DNA of 64,000 nt. Source: Megaleporinus macrocephalus. Lineage: Eukaryota; Chordata; Actinopteri; Characiformes; Anostomidae. The translations under genes and the position numbers were made by a program. Location: positions 34,119,915 through 34,183,914 of the forward strand of contig CM038709.1 of assembly GCA_021613375.1 (NCBI GenBank), in the 5' to 3' direction. How positions within the stretch are numbered: the stretch's first letter is position 1; the number at the start of each line of letters is the position of its first letter. A model generated the notes under the pieces. That model did no database searches and was not told the origin of the DNA. It worked only from the letters and a program-made list of their open reading frames with translations. Of the stretch, positions 1 to 12,429 are shown piece after piece.

Positions 1-3000
1 TGGCACAATCTGGACTCACGGCTCAGTGCTTGCGGTCAATAGGCCCACAACACTCCACAATGACAGCATGTATTTGTGTGACATCCAGTCACCATTCACT
101 GGCAGCCCTCAGTGGCTTAGTGTGCTCGTGTCCTTGGTATCAACAGCCAACTGCCTCATGACGTGCCGGGGGGCTGCTCTATAGACATCCAACCAGAGTC
201 CAGCGCAAGAGTGTTGAACCTCAGTCCTATAGGGTCACATTAGTGCCCAGTGTAGCATTCTACTGCTCTTATTTTAACCTGTTCGACATGTATAAAAAGC
301 TGCTGATTTGAATGTCTGCTAAAACATGAAAATAATGTGTGGTATTGTTAGGTTGACAAGACATCAGATAGGGGCCATCCTGTTTTCCTGCTTCAGTTTA
401 CAACCTCTTTTTTTGTAAGAATTGCTTATCTTTGCTGTATCAAACATTGCACAGAATCAGCATTGTGTACAGTACAGTATACACAGTACACACAATATAC
501 AGCAGCAGGATACATTCTGTCAACCATCACATCTTTTCTATATGATATTTAGTTTGTGACAGAACCGAGTAAGATCCCTGGCACACACAATTGCTAAGAG
601 AAGAAGTAGAAATTCTTTAATAAAAAGCAAACTTTTAGGAAAAGATCTCCAGACAAACCTTAAAGTTGCGACATCTCATCATCATTTTTAAGGACTTTCT
701 GTTTATATGCAATTGTTCAGGGCAGAAGACTGTGGTTGTAGTCAGTATCTGACCATGTTTAAAACCCCATGTAAATAGACTTAATCGAGCACTACAGTAT
801 AAAAGTTGTACTGCAAAGTTGTTAAACATATTATATTCATAGTATTATGTATTATATCCTCAGTCGCACCTTGGAACGTCTGATACAAGTATGTAATTTA
901 CTTACTGCTCATTGGAACAAAAACTTCATAATAAATATTTATCAGATCAGTATGTGAATAATTTTAATTTCAAGTACTATTTCTGGCTTGATTAGTGCAG
1001 TACATTGTTAAAAAGGAGAGTTAACAATAACAAAACGGTGTAAAAAATCTACAAAACTACTATTTCTACCTGTTTAAAGTTAAAAAATATTGTCTCTCAT
1101 GGTGCATACTAGTGAAAGTGGACACATCGTCTAATTTAAAAATTAAATTTCATTTTGGTGTTGATGAACATTGTGGCAGCACTAAAGCTTGCAACACTTT
1201 CAACAGCTTTCTGCATCCCTGTGTCCTTTTTTATTATTATTATTATAAGTATCCACATTATACTTATATTATATTATTTATTAACATTTGAGTTTGTAGT
1301 ATGAAAAACATACAAGACTTTCCAATTTATATTAATTGTCATGAATAGATTATGGATACAAGACATTTAATGCCATTATGTGTTGGCATAACACTTTCTG
1401 GTGTGAGATGACATAGACTGACTTTGTGGCTCCGTGTATTTTGGTATGTCAAACACATAATGGGGATTATGTTAAACAACAAGAGAGGCAGATTGTGAAA
1501 CACAGGTAAGCACTTGTAAAAAGATTCTTCATAGTGATTATACTGAAATTAAAATCTACTGTGCTGTAGTTACATTGTGACGTTTTTGACAGTCTTAGGC
1601 AGTGTCCCTTTGTCTGTCCCTTAAGTAAATATTATTTTTATGCCTACAAGACCTTGATGAATGCCTGTGGCTGTCATGTCATATTACTGATACAATTATG
1701 CATGTTATCATTTTGTTGTTCACAAGATGCTGTATAACTGTAAAATGGACACAATACCACTAAAAAGTCACTCCTTCCCAGAAATGTTATGTCAAACTGT
1801 TTTATCTTGTAGTTATATCACATAAAATATACGTGAATATAATATGTAATAAGAATATTTATTTTTATAATTATTTAACGGACACCACCCCATCATTTGG
1901 TATTTGTTGGGTTAATAAGTCTGGTTGTGACTGAAATCTCAGAAGGACATCTTACCAGGATATCACTAGGAGATGGCAAATTGTTGCAGCTGTGTCCAAG
2001 GAAAGATTTCTTACCTGCAATCTATTATGTGAACCTGCTCTCTAGAGCTTGTCTTTACTGTCAGAAATGCCAGGCCCACATTGCCCTGAGATGTTTACAT
2101 CTGCTGTGCCCTTGCTTGTATCTTGATGCTTGGTACAGATATACAGTGTGGGCTCGGAGTGTATATGGGCCGATATTGTGCAGAGGGGAAATGAACTGTG
2201 TAACATGGTATAAACGTTCTGTCTGCATTGCATAAAACATTGCCCATTGACTGCCAATCTTTTCTCTGCTTAAATCATAGCACAGACCATTTCCCTTGAC
2301 AACAATATTTCACAAGTAGTTTAGTCATTCAAGTTTAGATAATGGCTAAACAATCCCTTTCCTCAAATAAACCATTCCCACGTCTGAGAGGCTTATGCCA
2401 ATAGTTGTGTATCCCCAGTCGGTCAGAATGGGCCTTGCTGCAGGACAGAGAGGTGGATGCCAAGTGGAAAGTCCTTGCAAAGAACATTCACAACAGTAAA
2501 GGTGTACAAGTGAGGGCCATGTCTTTCTCACTTTGTGGGTATCAAACAGGTTATAGGTTAGTCCACAATTGTTGAATAGTGTTCACAATAATGTATGAAG
2601 CTTCTGACTGAATGTAAAAAAACATAGCCATAGTCATTTAGTCATTTGTTCCACTTCACAGTGTTGGGAATGTTGGGTGTTGGGTGGTACAAAGTATTGT
2701 GTTTTAGTAATTACTTTTTTCTTTTCTGTAATTAAATATTGTAACATATCATAGCTTAGAGTGTGCTCACACTCTGCAATCCGTACCGTGCCCAAGCACG
2801 CTTGAGTAGTGTGATTGCTCCGTGCCGTGACCGCTTGAAAAGGTAAGCCCATGCGTGGTTCAGTTGGCCCTTAGCACAGTACGCATCTAGTGTGATCATT
2901 TACAGAACAACAACACGTAAATGTTGCATCTGTCTATAAAACAGGAAAGGGACCTCTCTGTGTGGGAAAGTAACTGCTGCAGCATTTAAGGTGGAATGGG

Positions 3001-5299
3001 AGAATTTGAACAAAAAGCTGGCAAATAGGAAGCCAACAGCAATCAGAGCATTAGAGCTTTGGATAATTCAGAAGTTCTGTGGCTCAGGAGAAATACAGCA
3101 GTAAATACTTCAAGCTTTGGCAGCCTAGTGTAGGGAAAAGCTAAATAAGTGAACATGCTTATAGTAGCTCTTCCAGTATTCTCCAAAGTTCCCAAGTTTG
3201 TTATGTTTAAATCAAGCCCCGCGGTGAACACCAGGTACATCCCCCTCATTTATGGCATATGATTAAAGGTATTTTAAAGTAGACATGCAAATGATCACTG
3301 GTAATTTATATGTTTACTGTGACACCTCATTCCTATCGTCACCACTTAATTTCAGACATTTATTCACATTAGAGAGCTCCAACCTAACCTATTCAATTTT
3401 CATTCAGACACAACTTAAAATTTGAGTTGTACAAACTGACATACTCTTTTGACTGATTAGCAGCAGCTCTAATATTCAGCTGAGTAGTTTAATTAAATTT
3501 AAATTGCTGTTCACTAAGAATCTGCATCTGTCTCTGCTCTATTTCAGCTGCGCTCCTAAAGAATAAAGATGGCTTGCAATAAAGACAATACATTTGGGTT
3601 TGACTTCCAAGTTTACTTCCAGTTCTGGAGAGGAACCTGCCATTCACCTTTACTCCTCCCATCTGGAGGACAAAGACAAAAGGGTGAAGCCACAGAAGAA
3701 CAACTTTAACAAACCATTTTAAAAAATTAAGTGTGTTTTTTTAAACTTAACCCTTTAAAATCCCACACTTATAGTCTGTGGATTATTGTGCAGTAATTAC
3801 ATGGAAAACAATATGAACCGGCTAAGTTACAGGAGCGAAAGGTGGAAGCTTTGACTTAATGACACATCCAAGTATTGTTTAGGTACCTTTGTTTATTTAA
3901 GAGTGTATGATATGGGTGTCATATTTGTGGATGGACTTTAAGGTCTACAGGCATTTTTTTTTATTCCTCTGAGAGTTCATCATGGGCTTTTAGAGTAGTG
4001 ATTAGAGAAAATGACCAAAATAGCACACAGTAGATAAAAAAAAGGTAAAGAAAAATATTACCATAAATGTAGTATTAATTTCAACAGTAATCTCAGATTT
4101 ACAAAAAGTTCTTACCTGCCTGGCCTTCTATGATACGTCCACCTCTTTATATCTGTAAACTAAGCATTATGAAATGATGTTATGATCAACACTATGTGAC
4201 CTTTCATTGACATTAACCTACAGTAAACACTAGTTTATTGGTCTGTTATTCACACCACTATCTATGAAGTTTCTTAATTTTAGTAGCTGGCATCTCAGTA
4301 GCTAATATTAGTGGTATACAGTGTATCCCCTTATTTTATCTTTCCCATATCTAAAAATCTGCATTGTATCTTTACTGTGTAACTACCACTTACTCTTTTA
4401 CTATGTATATGATTTGTTTTAAATGAAACCTAATGTTTATTTCAGCAATATATCAACAAAATGCGTCACATGTGGTTACCAATCAGTTTTTCGTAGCAGT
4501 GTGAGAAGCACACTCAGCCCACTCAGGCGTTTATATTGTTGGTTTTCAATGTCTGACTTAATTAAAACATCTGATATGATTGCCAAACCACATGTTACTC
4601 TTTTTCCTTTTACCTTCTATGTTATGTTATAAAATCTTGGTAGATAAGCAACAGCAGTAACAGGGCCTACCTCAGCACAGCTGTGAAGGAACAATGGAAT
4701 GCTGTTGCTTTGAAGAAGATCCTGACATTAGTGGCTGTAGATTAGGTTTAGATATTGATTTCCTTGTGAGAGCTAGTGTAAACCTGCCTAAATAATTTAG
4801 CTTTGCAGGGTGATTTTCAGCAGGGCATTGTTGGAACTTTTCTGAGTGTGTGTAGTACACTTTTGTGTGAACTTCCTTTTGCATATCATAAATATGCCAC
4901 CACTCCCCCTTTATCACTAAACCATTAACCTTACCTCTAACACCCTGCTTTCCTGTGTGTGAGTGCCCAACAGGATTATTACTTTACATAGTCTTTTTTT
5001 TACTACAAGGGCTATGAACTTAAATTAAATGCTATAGTACTTAGTTTAATTTTACTTTATCAAATGCAGCTCATTTCTATGTATTTATTGTTACTGTTAA
5101 AGTGCTGCTCTGATTAAAATGTAGTAGTGAAGTAAGTCTTTATAATAGACCTCATGTCCCAGTTTTTGGTGTGATCTCTGGGTTTGACTCTGTGGGTAAA
5201 GGGATCCTGTCCCTTAGGCCATGGGTTTGTTGATCCTATTGTCTCCTGCATCACTATGCATGGTCCCATGCATAAAGGGCGTCTGGCTAGAAGCTTAGG
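1..5299. other. Intergenic DNA, no gene recognised
   Basis: AT-rich sequence with no coding exon I can support. Short open frames (for example 1897-2235 on + and 2042-2257 on -) overlap each other on opposite strands and resemble no family I know. A GC-rich patch near 2755-2850 looks like part of a dispersed element and is listed separately. A stop-free frame runs from 2 to 184 at the left edge but could not be assigned. Confidence 0.6.
2755..2850. repeat. GC-rich patch resembling a dispersed DNA-element end
   Basis: The stretch contains several interleaved copies of CCGTGCC and GCACGC-type words in an otherwise AT-rich context. This resembles the GC-rich ends of short non-autonomous fish elements. 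No terminal inverted repeats or target duplications were delimited, so the call rests on composition and internal symmetry alone. Confidence 0.25.
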
Positions 5300-5463
5300 C
5301 TCTGCAGCTGGCTGAAAAGCAGCCATCACAGCCCATCCGCTCACATCTGCTCAGTGGGGCGACAAGGACTAGCATTGAGGCAACCAGGACAAGAGCAGTT
5401 CACTTCAGCCCTGCAGCCGCCAAGAGAAACCAGACGAGCAACTGAAGCTGTCACCGGACCAAG
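5271..5463 (+). promoter_or_regulatory. gja8: Probable gja8 promoter and non-coding exon 1
   Basis: A CATAAA-like TATA element lies near 5271-5277. It is followed by GC-richer sequence ending in a plausible splice donor, AAG|GTGCCT, with the GT at 5464-5465. A convincing acceptor (pyrimidine tract then TTTATGCAG) ends at 5749, 15 bases before the start codon. Connexin genes typically have a non-coding first exon, one intron, and the whole coding region in exon 2; this layout fits. The transcription start is inferred, not seen. Confidence 0.4.
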
Positions 5464-5764
5464 GTGCCTGTTTGGTCTTAGTTCACCTTACAGTCAACCA
5501 CTGATACTTTAGAAGGTACTAGGCCCTTGTCCTTTTTGGATGTTTTCCAGTTAGAAGTGAGATGAATCAGAGAGTTAAGTGCCCTTGACACTAGTTTGTC
5601 CTTGACTTATCTAGGTTAGAAAATTGTTGCTATGTTGCTATGCCAATTTCATGCTGCATGTATGTGGATAAGGACAGCAAAAACTGAAGGAATCTTTTGT
5701 TGCCATGCTCTTTTCCTATGACTTTGTTCTTCCTGTCTTCTTTATGCAGAGCTAAGAGATAACC

Positions 5765-7699
5765 ATGGGAGACTGGAGCTTCTTAGGTAATATTTTAGAG
5801 GAGGTCAATGAACACTCGACTGTGATTGGCCGTGTTTGGCTCACGGTGCTCTTCATCTTCCGTATTCTTATTCTGGGCACAGCAGCAGAGTTTGTCTGGG
5901 GAGACGAACAGTCTGATTACGTGTGTAACACAGAGCAGCCTGGTTGTGAGAATGTTTGCTACGATGAGGCCTTCCCCATCTCCCACATTCGCCTTTGGGT
6001 GCTTCAGATCATATTTGTTTCCACTCCTTCACTAGTTTATGTAGGCCATGCTGTCCATCATGTCCACATGGAAGAGAAGCGCAAGGAGCGTGAAGAAGCA
6101 GAGCTTAGCCACCAGCAGGAAATAAACGAGAAGCAGCTACCTGTGGCTATGGACCAGGGAAGTGTTCGCACAACCAAGGAGACTAGCCCTAAAGGGAGCA
6201 AAAAGTTTCGCCTTGAAGGCACTCTACTCTTCACCTACATCTGCCATATCATCTTCAAGACACTGTTTGAGGTGGGTTTTGTGGTGGGACAGTATTTTCT
6301 GTATGGCTTCCACATCCTGCCACTGTACAAGTGCAGTCGCTGGCCCTGCCCTAACACAGTGGACTGTTTCGTGTCACGACCCACAGAGAAAACCATCTTT
6401 ATTATCTTCATGCTGGCTGTGGCCTGTGTTTCACTATTCCTCAATTTTGTGGAAATTATCCATCTGGGTTTGAAGAAGGTTCGCTTTGTGTTCCGCCAGC
6501 CAGCTCCAGCCCAGGTTGAGAGCTTTGGTCCTCCTGAGAGGAGCCTGCCATTCCTCCTTACTCCTCCCATTCACAAGGCTAAAGGCTACAGGCCCCTTGA
6601 GGAGGACTCCAGGGAGGAGGAGGTTGCACACATTTACCCACTGTCTGAGGTAGGTATGGAGGCAGGTCAGCTCCCTGCACATTTGCAGGAGATGGAGCAA
6701 ACAGGGATGAATGAGGCAGCAGTGCCCACAGCACCTCCTGTAGAGGAGACAGTGATTTGCGATGAGATTTTGCCTTCCTTTGCTGAAGTTACAGAGACCC
6801 TGCCTGAGCCACCACAAGAACAAAAAGAGATGTGTAGAGAAGGAGATGAAGTAGATAGTTTTAAGATGATTATACCATTGGAAGAGCAATCAGAGAAAGT
6901 ATCTTTAGAGGAGACAGTTGATTTGAAAAAGGACAATGGGGAGCAAAATCGAGGGGATCTGAACAACAAAGAGAAAGTGGAAATGGAGAGTGTGTGTGAA
7001 CTGGGTATGCTAAGTGAGGAGCAAAAGCCTGAGGAAGAGGCAGAGGTAGAAGAGGTTATGACTGAGGAACTTAATGAGGTACAGAAGTTTGTATTAGACA
7101 CTGAAGAAGCAGAAGAAGATGAAAGTTTACTTGATGTGGGGGAGGAGAGGATAAAAATTGAGGGTTTGAATGAAGAAGATGTAACACAGGTGGAACCCTT
7201 ATTTAGGGAGGAACTTTTGAAGGAAGTAAAATCTCTAGGGGAGGTGGATGTAGTTGAGGAGATGAAGGGTTCTGAAATATTGGAGTGTGTTGAGGTGGCA
7301 CAGTCTTTAAGCGAGATAGCAGGAGCAAAAGAATCTGAAAATTCATCTATATTGAATGTAATGTATTCAAGTGAGCATGTGGAGGTTTTAGCTGGTGCTG
7401 TGGACGTGGGGAAGGTACAGGCCTCCAATGAAATGAACAATCCAGAGGGGCTAAAGAGTTCTGTCAGTCTAGATAGTCTGGGAAGGAGTGAAGATCCTGT
7501 GATAGTGGAGAGTCCAGGAATGGTAGAGAGTCCAGAACAGGAGGTCACTTTGCAAGAGCAGGAGATCCTAGAACAGGTGATTGCAGTGCCACTCGTATCA
7601 CTGGAACCAGAGACAACAGAGACACTGGAAGATACGAGATCCTTAAGTCGTCTTAGCAAAGGGAGCAGCAGAGCCAGGTCAGATGATCTTATGATTTGA
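5765..7699 (+). CDS. gja8: Gap junction alpha-8 protein (connexin 50), long-tail form
   Basis: This 644-residue connexin forms hexameric hemichannels that dock into gap junctions. Connexin 50 is the lens fibre connexin needed for lens growth and clarity. The first ~235 residues are near-canonical connexin 50: N-terminus [14 protein letters not shown], four membrane segments (about 21-41, 76-99, 153-180, 209-230), extracellular loop 1 with Cys54, Cys61 and Cys65, and loop 2 with Cys190, Cys195 and Cys201. The KAKGY and YPLSEVGM blocks of the proximal tail and the terminal [17 protein letters not shown] block identify GJA8. Start chosen at ACCATGG, a strong initiation context just after the exon 2 acceptor. 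The family is usually about 430-440 residues; here about 200 extra, Glu/Val-rich residues separate the proximal tail from the conserved end. The coding region is one uninterrupted exon. Paralogue (a or b) cannot be decided. Confidence 0.96.
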   Translation: MGDWSFLGNILEEVNEHSTVIGRVWLTVLFIFRILILGTAAEFVWGDEQSDYVCNTEQPGCENVCYDEAFPISHIRLWVLQIIFVSTPSLVYVGHAVHHVHMEEKRKEREEAELSHQQEINEKQLPVAMDQGSVRTTKETSPKGSKKFRLEGTLLFTYICHIIFKTLFEVGFVVGQYFLYGFHILPLYKCSRWPCPNTVDCFVSRPTEKTIFIIFMLAVACVSLFLNFVEIIHLGLKKVRFVFRQPAPAQVESFGPPERSLPFLLTPPIHKAKGYRPLEEDSREEEVAHIYPLSEVGMEAGQLPAHLQEMEQTGMNEAAVPTAPPVEETVICDEILPSFAEVTETLPEPPQEQKEMCREGDEVDSFKMIIPLEEQSEKVSLEETVDLKKDNGEQNRGDLNNKEKVEMESVCELGMLSEEQKPEEEAEVEEVMTEELNEVQKFVLDTEEAEEDESLLDVGEERIKIEGLNEEDVTQVEPLFREELLKEVKSLGEVDVVEEMKGSEILECVEVAQSLSEIAGAKESENSSILNVMYSSEHVEVLAGAVDVGKVQASNEMNNPEGLKSSVSLDSLGRSEDPVIVESPGMVESPEQEVTLQEQEILEQVIAVPLVSLEPETTETLEDTRSLSRLSKGSSRARSDDLMI

Positions 7700-8056
7700 C
7701 TTACATATTCAAATGAGCTCAACCAAGCAAATATAGTAATAATTTATTGATGCCAAAACAAGTACCAGTTTTGTAATAGTACCAGAACATATTGTTAAAC
7801 TTATTTGCCATATTAGTTAGTGTCATTAAAATAATAGACATTTGAATTTAAATAACTTAAGTGACTAACATTAATTTACTGCTTAGATATTGTTCATTTT
7901 AGACAGTTTACTGAAATTATATGTATCATAACTAAAGCATCTTTTAAGCAACTGTTTTAATCATGTTTAACTTTAATCACATATGTAGTGCAAGCAGTGA
8001 CATGTTTACTCTGTTTGTTAAAATGTATGGTTTTCATGTTGACTTTTATATTTTTA

Positions 8057-8062
8057 AATAAA
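8057..8062 (+). promoter_or_regulatory. gja8: gja8 poly(A) signal candidate
   Basis: A canonical AATAAA lies 358 bases after the gja8 stop codon, in AT-rich 3' UTR sequence. It is the first such hexamer after the stop that I noticed. Cleavage would be expected 10-30 bases downstream. Confidence 0.5.
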
Positions 8063-9690
8063 TGAATGTTATCAATGGGCAAATTTTGTAATTTCAAATC
8101 CTATCCTATCCTTAAAAAGATATTAGAATTATAATTGTAACTTGTCTTTAGATTTAAGACACTATTTGCATTGATTTCCCCATACTGTTATAAACTAAAC
8201 TTCAAAAGTCAAACAATATAATACAGATGATGGATAGAGGGACACATTTTCTGGAAAAGACTTAATTATATCCTTTTTATTAGTCCTAAGTGTGTAAACC
8301 TCCACATTTGTTGATTTTCTATACAGAGAACACACTTTTGCATATTTTGTTGCACAATTGCAGTCTATGTACTGAAGATACCAAGAACACTGATTTATTT
8401 GAAAAAGTTATATTTTCTTTGTTGTAAAATATTAATGTTGGTATATAAATAGATATTTTGAACTAAATTTTTCTGAAATACAATATTTAAATTATAATAT
8501 TTTCACTTAGAAAATTTAACCACGGATGTTCAAATATTTACATGTGACTGCATGTCTATGTTCAAATTATGTACTAATATACTTTTGATACTTTATTTAT
8601 TTTGTCCTTATGCACCACTTTACATGACAAATATTTGCCCTTGCCCAGTGAAAAGCTTTTTCTTAATCCAAAAGTTTTGCTTCCATTGCATCCGTGGGGT
8701 CAAATCCCCTTTCTCTGCTAGAGAAAACACAGTGGTCCTGATGATAAAGATAATGCCTAATCAGCACAAGGTATTGTTCCTCTGCAGACATGAAAAACCC
8801 TCACTAGCCAGACTTATTCTATTCATACTTTATAGATTATGATTTAATCATTTTCAAGAAAGAAACGTGAGAATAATCCTCTTCTTTGAAAAATGAATGT
8901 GTCATAGAGATAAGCTCTAATACATAAAGTCAAATGCAATATATCCTCTACAGAGAACATATGTCTTTTTATTGTAATGCACAATAACTGTATAGAAAAT
9001 TGATTTTAATATATCAGGAAAAAATAGCCACTTCAATATTTAAGGCACATTTTATTTTATTTAAATGTCCAGCTCAGAAAATATTTATGTTATATTTAAG
9101 TCTGTTCCCTGTAGAGGATCTATTAACATGTTTTCCATACAACATCTGTGACAAATCTAATCAGGGCTCATTCTGTGTTTAGCTTGCATGTTTGGTATTA
9201 CACTGGCTTTGGCCTTTATGTTTTTGTGACTATAGGCTCACCAACTCAATCAGTAGTTTGTGATGGTTCTAGGTTCTGCGGGTTGCTCTGTTAGTCTGAC
9301 TGAATTGTGATGAAAGATATAAGTGTAAAGCATAAACCATTACCCACGGTCACTGTAAAGAAAGACAAAAAGGGTAATTGAGGAGACTGAGCTGAAAAAT
9401 AGCAAGCCATTGTGCTGCTGGTTTTCATTTATTCTTCAGTCCTTTGGAGGGAAATGCTTCTTTAATTTATAATGTACTGTTTATTAAAATTTTTGTTTGT
9501 AGCATCTGTCACTACAAATGGAATAAAGATTCCAGTGCTCATATCTTCTTCTGTTTTAACTGTCTTCTTGCATTTAACAAATTTGTTACTTTATCTTGTG
9601 CGACCTGTAGTGGTCAACAAACACACAACAAATGCTCACAATAAAATGCAGATTGTCTTTCAAAACGAAGTCCAGATTTTTTTTCTTTAC
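8063..9690. other. AT-rich intergenic DNA
   Basis: No coding exon, RNA gene or recognisable repeat seen. Short open frames (8552-8842, 9000-9182) lack family resemblance and have the AT-driven composition of chance frames. Confidence 0.55.
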
Positions 9691-9691
9691 T

Positions 9692-9722
<31 letters not shown>

Positions 9723-9780
9723 TATTTTATTTTATTTTATTTTATTTTATTTTATTTTATTTTATTTTTTTATTTTTTAT
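9692..9780 (+). repeat. (TTTA)n/(TTTTA)n compound microsatellite
   Basis: A run of TTTA units passes directly into about twelve TTTTA units and then short T runs. It looks like slippage-driven expansion, possibly seeded by a retroelement A-tail on the other strand. Confidence 0.9.
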
Positions 9781-10264
9781 TGTTGATAACAGTAACCTGA
9801 GATAAAGCAAGTCCTTTTGTGCTCTGTAGCCATGAACATGATCATGATCGGGTATATTTAAAAAATTAATCCTAAACTATAGAGTTTTTTATTATTTTTA
9901 AGTTGCCAAGTTGTAACTGTCCTGAGGGCAATAACTTTGATAAAGCCCTTAGGACCAAAACACATCAACCAATTATAATCTCTGTAATAAGGTCTATGAG
10001 CATGTTATTTTTTTCCAAAAGAAATTTGAAACAAGAAGCCTTACTAGTGAACCAACCTGCTAAAATGTCAGTAAGCACACTTTTATCATACTTATCAGGT
10101 TATGTTTTTCTGCAAAATTGCAAATTCTGGTAGTTTTTTATATTTTATTGCCTTGCAAGCTAGTAAACAATAGCTAGCCAGCTACATTCGTGTTTAGCTT
10201 TTCCTATGAAGAAAATGATCAAATGTTGACCAGTTGAAACAGAAGTTAGCATGGCCCACGATGT

Positions 10265-10640
10265 ATAGCAATGTAATATTATTTGTAAACATCATGTTGT
10301 CCATCATTATTATGTTTATTGTGCTGAGTTCGTCAATATAATCTTTGTTGTCCTGAGGCTATCATCATCATCATGTAAATTGTTACATTATTTGTTTTGT
10401 AACATGTCCATCATGTGGAAGTTATTTATCATTTATGTTGTCAGGAAACATCCTCACCATTGTATATGTTAGTCACTTTCATCATGTATGTTTTGTTGAG
10501 GATATCATCACCATGAATGTTTTTCTGAGTCCATCTTTGTCATTATTTGTTTTAGACTATGTTTATCAACAACATATGCATTGTTCTGTGTTGATCATGA
10601 TCATGTGTTTTTTCTGTCTTCATCATAATCATTAGACATA
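10265..10640 (+). repeat. Diverged CATCATG-rich satellite
   Basis: The words CATCATG, TGTTGTC, TCATCATCA and TTGTTTT recur at irregular 35-80 base intervals, interrupted by point changes and small indels. The result is a degenerate minisatellite with no sharp unit. An inverted related block lies at 11530-11615. The open frame across it is a by-product of the repeat. Confidence 0.5.
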
Positions 10641-11089
10641 TATAAATAAAAGTGTTTTATTTGTATAACACTTCAAATGATCTTCTGTTCTGTCTGTCCA
10701 CCTCATAAATAAAGTAATTTTAATACCATTGTGTTCACGTGAAATACAGAACAATATGCTGTATGGTATTTTAATTGTACTACAACTACTCCTACTGGTA
10801 TTTTCCTCCTACTCTAGTATTACAATATCCTGACAACAAACTATGCGTATTAGTAAATGGGTAAAAAATGTTTATGTGAAATATAGAGTGGCTGGTTACC
10901 AACAGGAAAAGCTAGCATGAGTGACATAAACAAAACAGGATATTTTTAACACAAAATGCCATTATTACTACAGCAGTCTTAAAATTATTAAATCCTCTAA
11001 TTATAATCTATCATGTGAGCATACATTTGCAAATCATGTGTTGTCCTAAGCACAGTTGATGTAGCTAATAACTAAACACTTCTACTGTC

Positions 11090-11520
11090 CTAGAACACTA
11101 CTGACCAAATTTGTAAGCCTGAAATTTGGTTTCAGTGTTATATCTGGAGGAGGAGAAAGAATGAAGCATATGCTGAAAAGTATACCCTGTCTACAGTGAA
11201 GCAAGGCAGTGACTTATTGCTCTGGGGCTGCTTTTTTTCCTCTGGCACTGGAAACCTGCAGCATGTGGAAGGCAAAATGAATTATTTGGAAATCCTAGGA
11301 GAAAACATCATGGCTTTTCTAAGGACTAAACTAACTAAAGGTTAAGCATCACTGAACCTTTCCGCTGAACAATGATCCCAAACATATCTCAAAGTCCACC
11401 AAAGCTTGGTTTCAAAAGCCCTGGAAGATTCTGGAATGGCCGTCACAGTCATCTAACAGCTGATTTACACACTTTACAATAGGGGTTGAATAATGTTGAT
11501 TGCAATTGTACCTAGTCACT
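11090..11520 (+). pseudogene. Tc1-like transposase relic, C-terminal part
   Basis: The broken frame still encodes the end of a Tc1-family DDE transposase. One segment reads LWGCFSSGTGNLQHVEGKMN. A second, in another frame, reads DPKHISKSTKAWFQKPWK followed by EWPSQS, matching the second-aspartate block and the region before the catalytic glutamate of fish Tc1 elements. Stops and frameshifts make it non-functional. The N-terminal half is absent. Confidence 0.8.
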
Positions 11521-11529
11521 TTTGCATGA

Positions 11530-11615
11530 TAATGATGGTCTTGGATAACACATGATGATGATGATGGTGGACTGAGGAAAACACACATCATGATGGATAC
11601 AGGACAGCACACATA
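11530..11615 (-). repeat. Inverted copy of the CATCATG-type satellite
   Basis: Read on the minus strand, it has the same pattern as the end of the 10265-10640 block: ATG, a TCCTGT or TTCTGT word, CATCATGATGTGT and a T-rich tract. The two blocks are about 0.9 kb apart in opposite orientation, on either side of the Tc1 relic. Confidence 0.4.
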
Positions 11616-11619
11616 ATGT

Positions 11620-11800
11620 GTCTGTGCGTGTATGTCACTGTGTGTGTGTGTTTGTGTAGGAGGATGGCTAGTTTGGATGTGTTTCTTCTGTAATGTCAGT
11701 TATCGTGCACTGTGAGCTACTGTAACCAAAAACAAATTCCTTGTATGTGTGAGCATACTTGGCCAATAAAATCTGATTCTGATTCTGATGATGATGTGAT
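11620..11800 (+). mobile_element. 3' end of a truncated LINE with (GATTCT)n tail
   Basis: A TG-rich stretch leads into TTCCTTGTATGTGTGAGC, then TTGGCCAATAAAATCTGATT and short GATTCT repeats. Fish non-LTR retrotransposons commonly end this way, with an AATAAA-containing tail and a short tandem motif. No coding sequence remains. Confidence 0.6.
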
Positions 11801-12429
11801 GAAATTATTGATAAAAACTTATCTAATACTTAAAAACTTAAATAATAGCCTCAGCTTAGCTTACCTCTAACTATATATAAATATAATATATGTTATATGT
11901 TATTCATATATATAAATATATATAGTATATAAATAACATACATTGATGAACTGAATTCAATGTCTAATAGAGAAAATTTAGTAAATGCTAAACATTCTAA
12001 GATAACAAAATCACAAACTGCACATATGTGGCTATATTAAGATATCTAAACATTTCTGAATAAAATTAAGTTGATATGCATTGTAGAGCATGCTAACTTT
12101 TGTTCTAATCAGCCAACATTTGATTTTATAGTAAAACAAGTTAAATGTTAAAATGTTCACAGGTCAAAATGTAACAAGTGTGGAACATTTTTTATTCCCC
12201 CTAGATGAGGCAGGCAATTTTTGAAAACTCGATTAATTCCTCTCATAAAGAAATTTGTCTTTCACCTGGAGTTCTATATATGAGCACGAGAACATGGTGA
12301 CAACTACAAAATGAAGATACCATTAGTAGTCTATATTTTTAAAAAAAACATGACAAGCAAAATAAGTAGTTAGTTTTCAAGTATACCATCACTCTATTGT
12401 AATTCAATACATAGACTTATTTCCTAACC

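Noticed and set aside
2..184. Stop-free frame at the left edge with an Ig-like MYLCDIQSP string
   Set aside because: One vaguely Ig-like peptide is not enough. The frame ends without splice signals and nothing else nearby supports an exon.
1897..2235. 112-residue plus-strand frame
   Set aside because: No domain, no conserved motif, overlapped by an antisense frame, no promoter or splice evidence.
6667..7722. 351-residue open frame antisense to gja8
   Set aside because: It mirrors the Glu-rich tail: GAG/GAA codons on + become CTC/TTC on -, giving a Ser/Thr/Phe-rich frame with no domain. A composition shadow.
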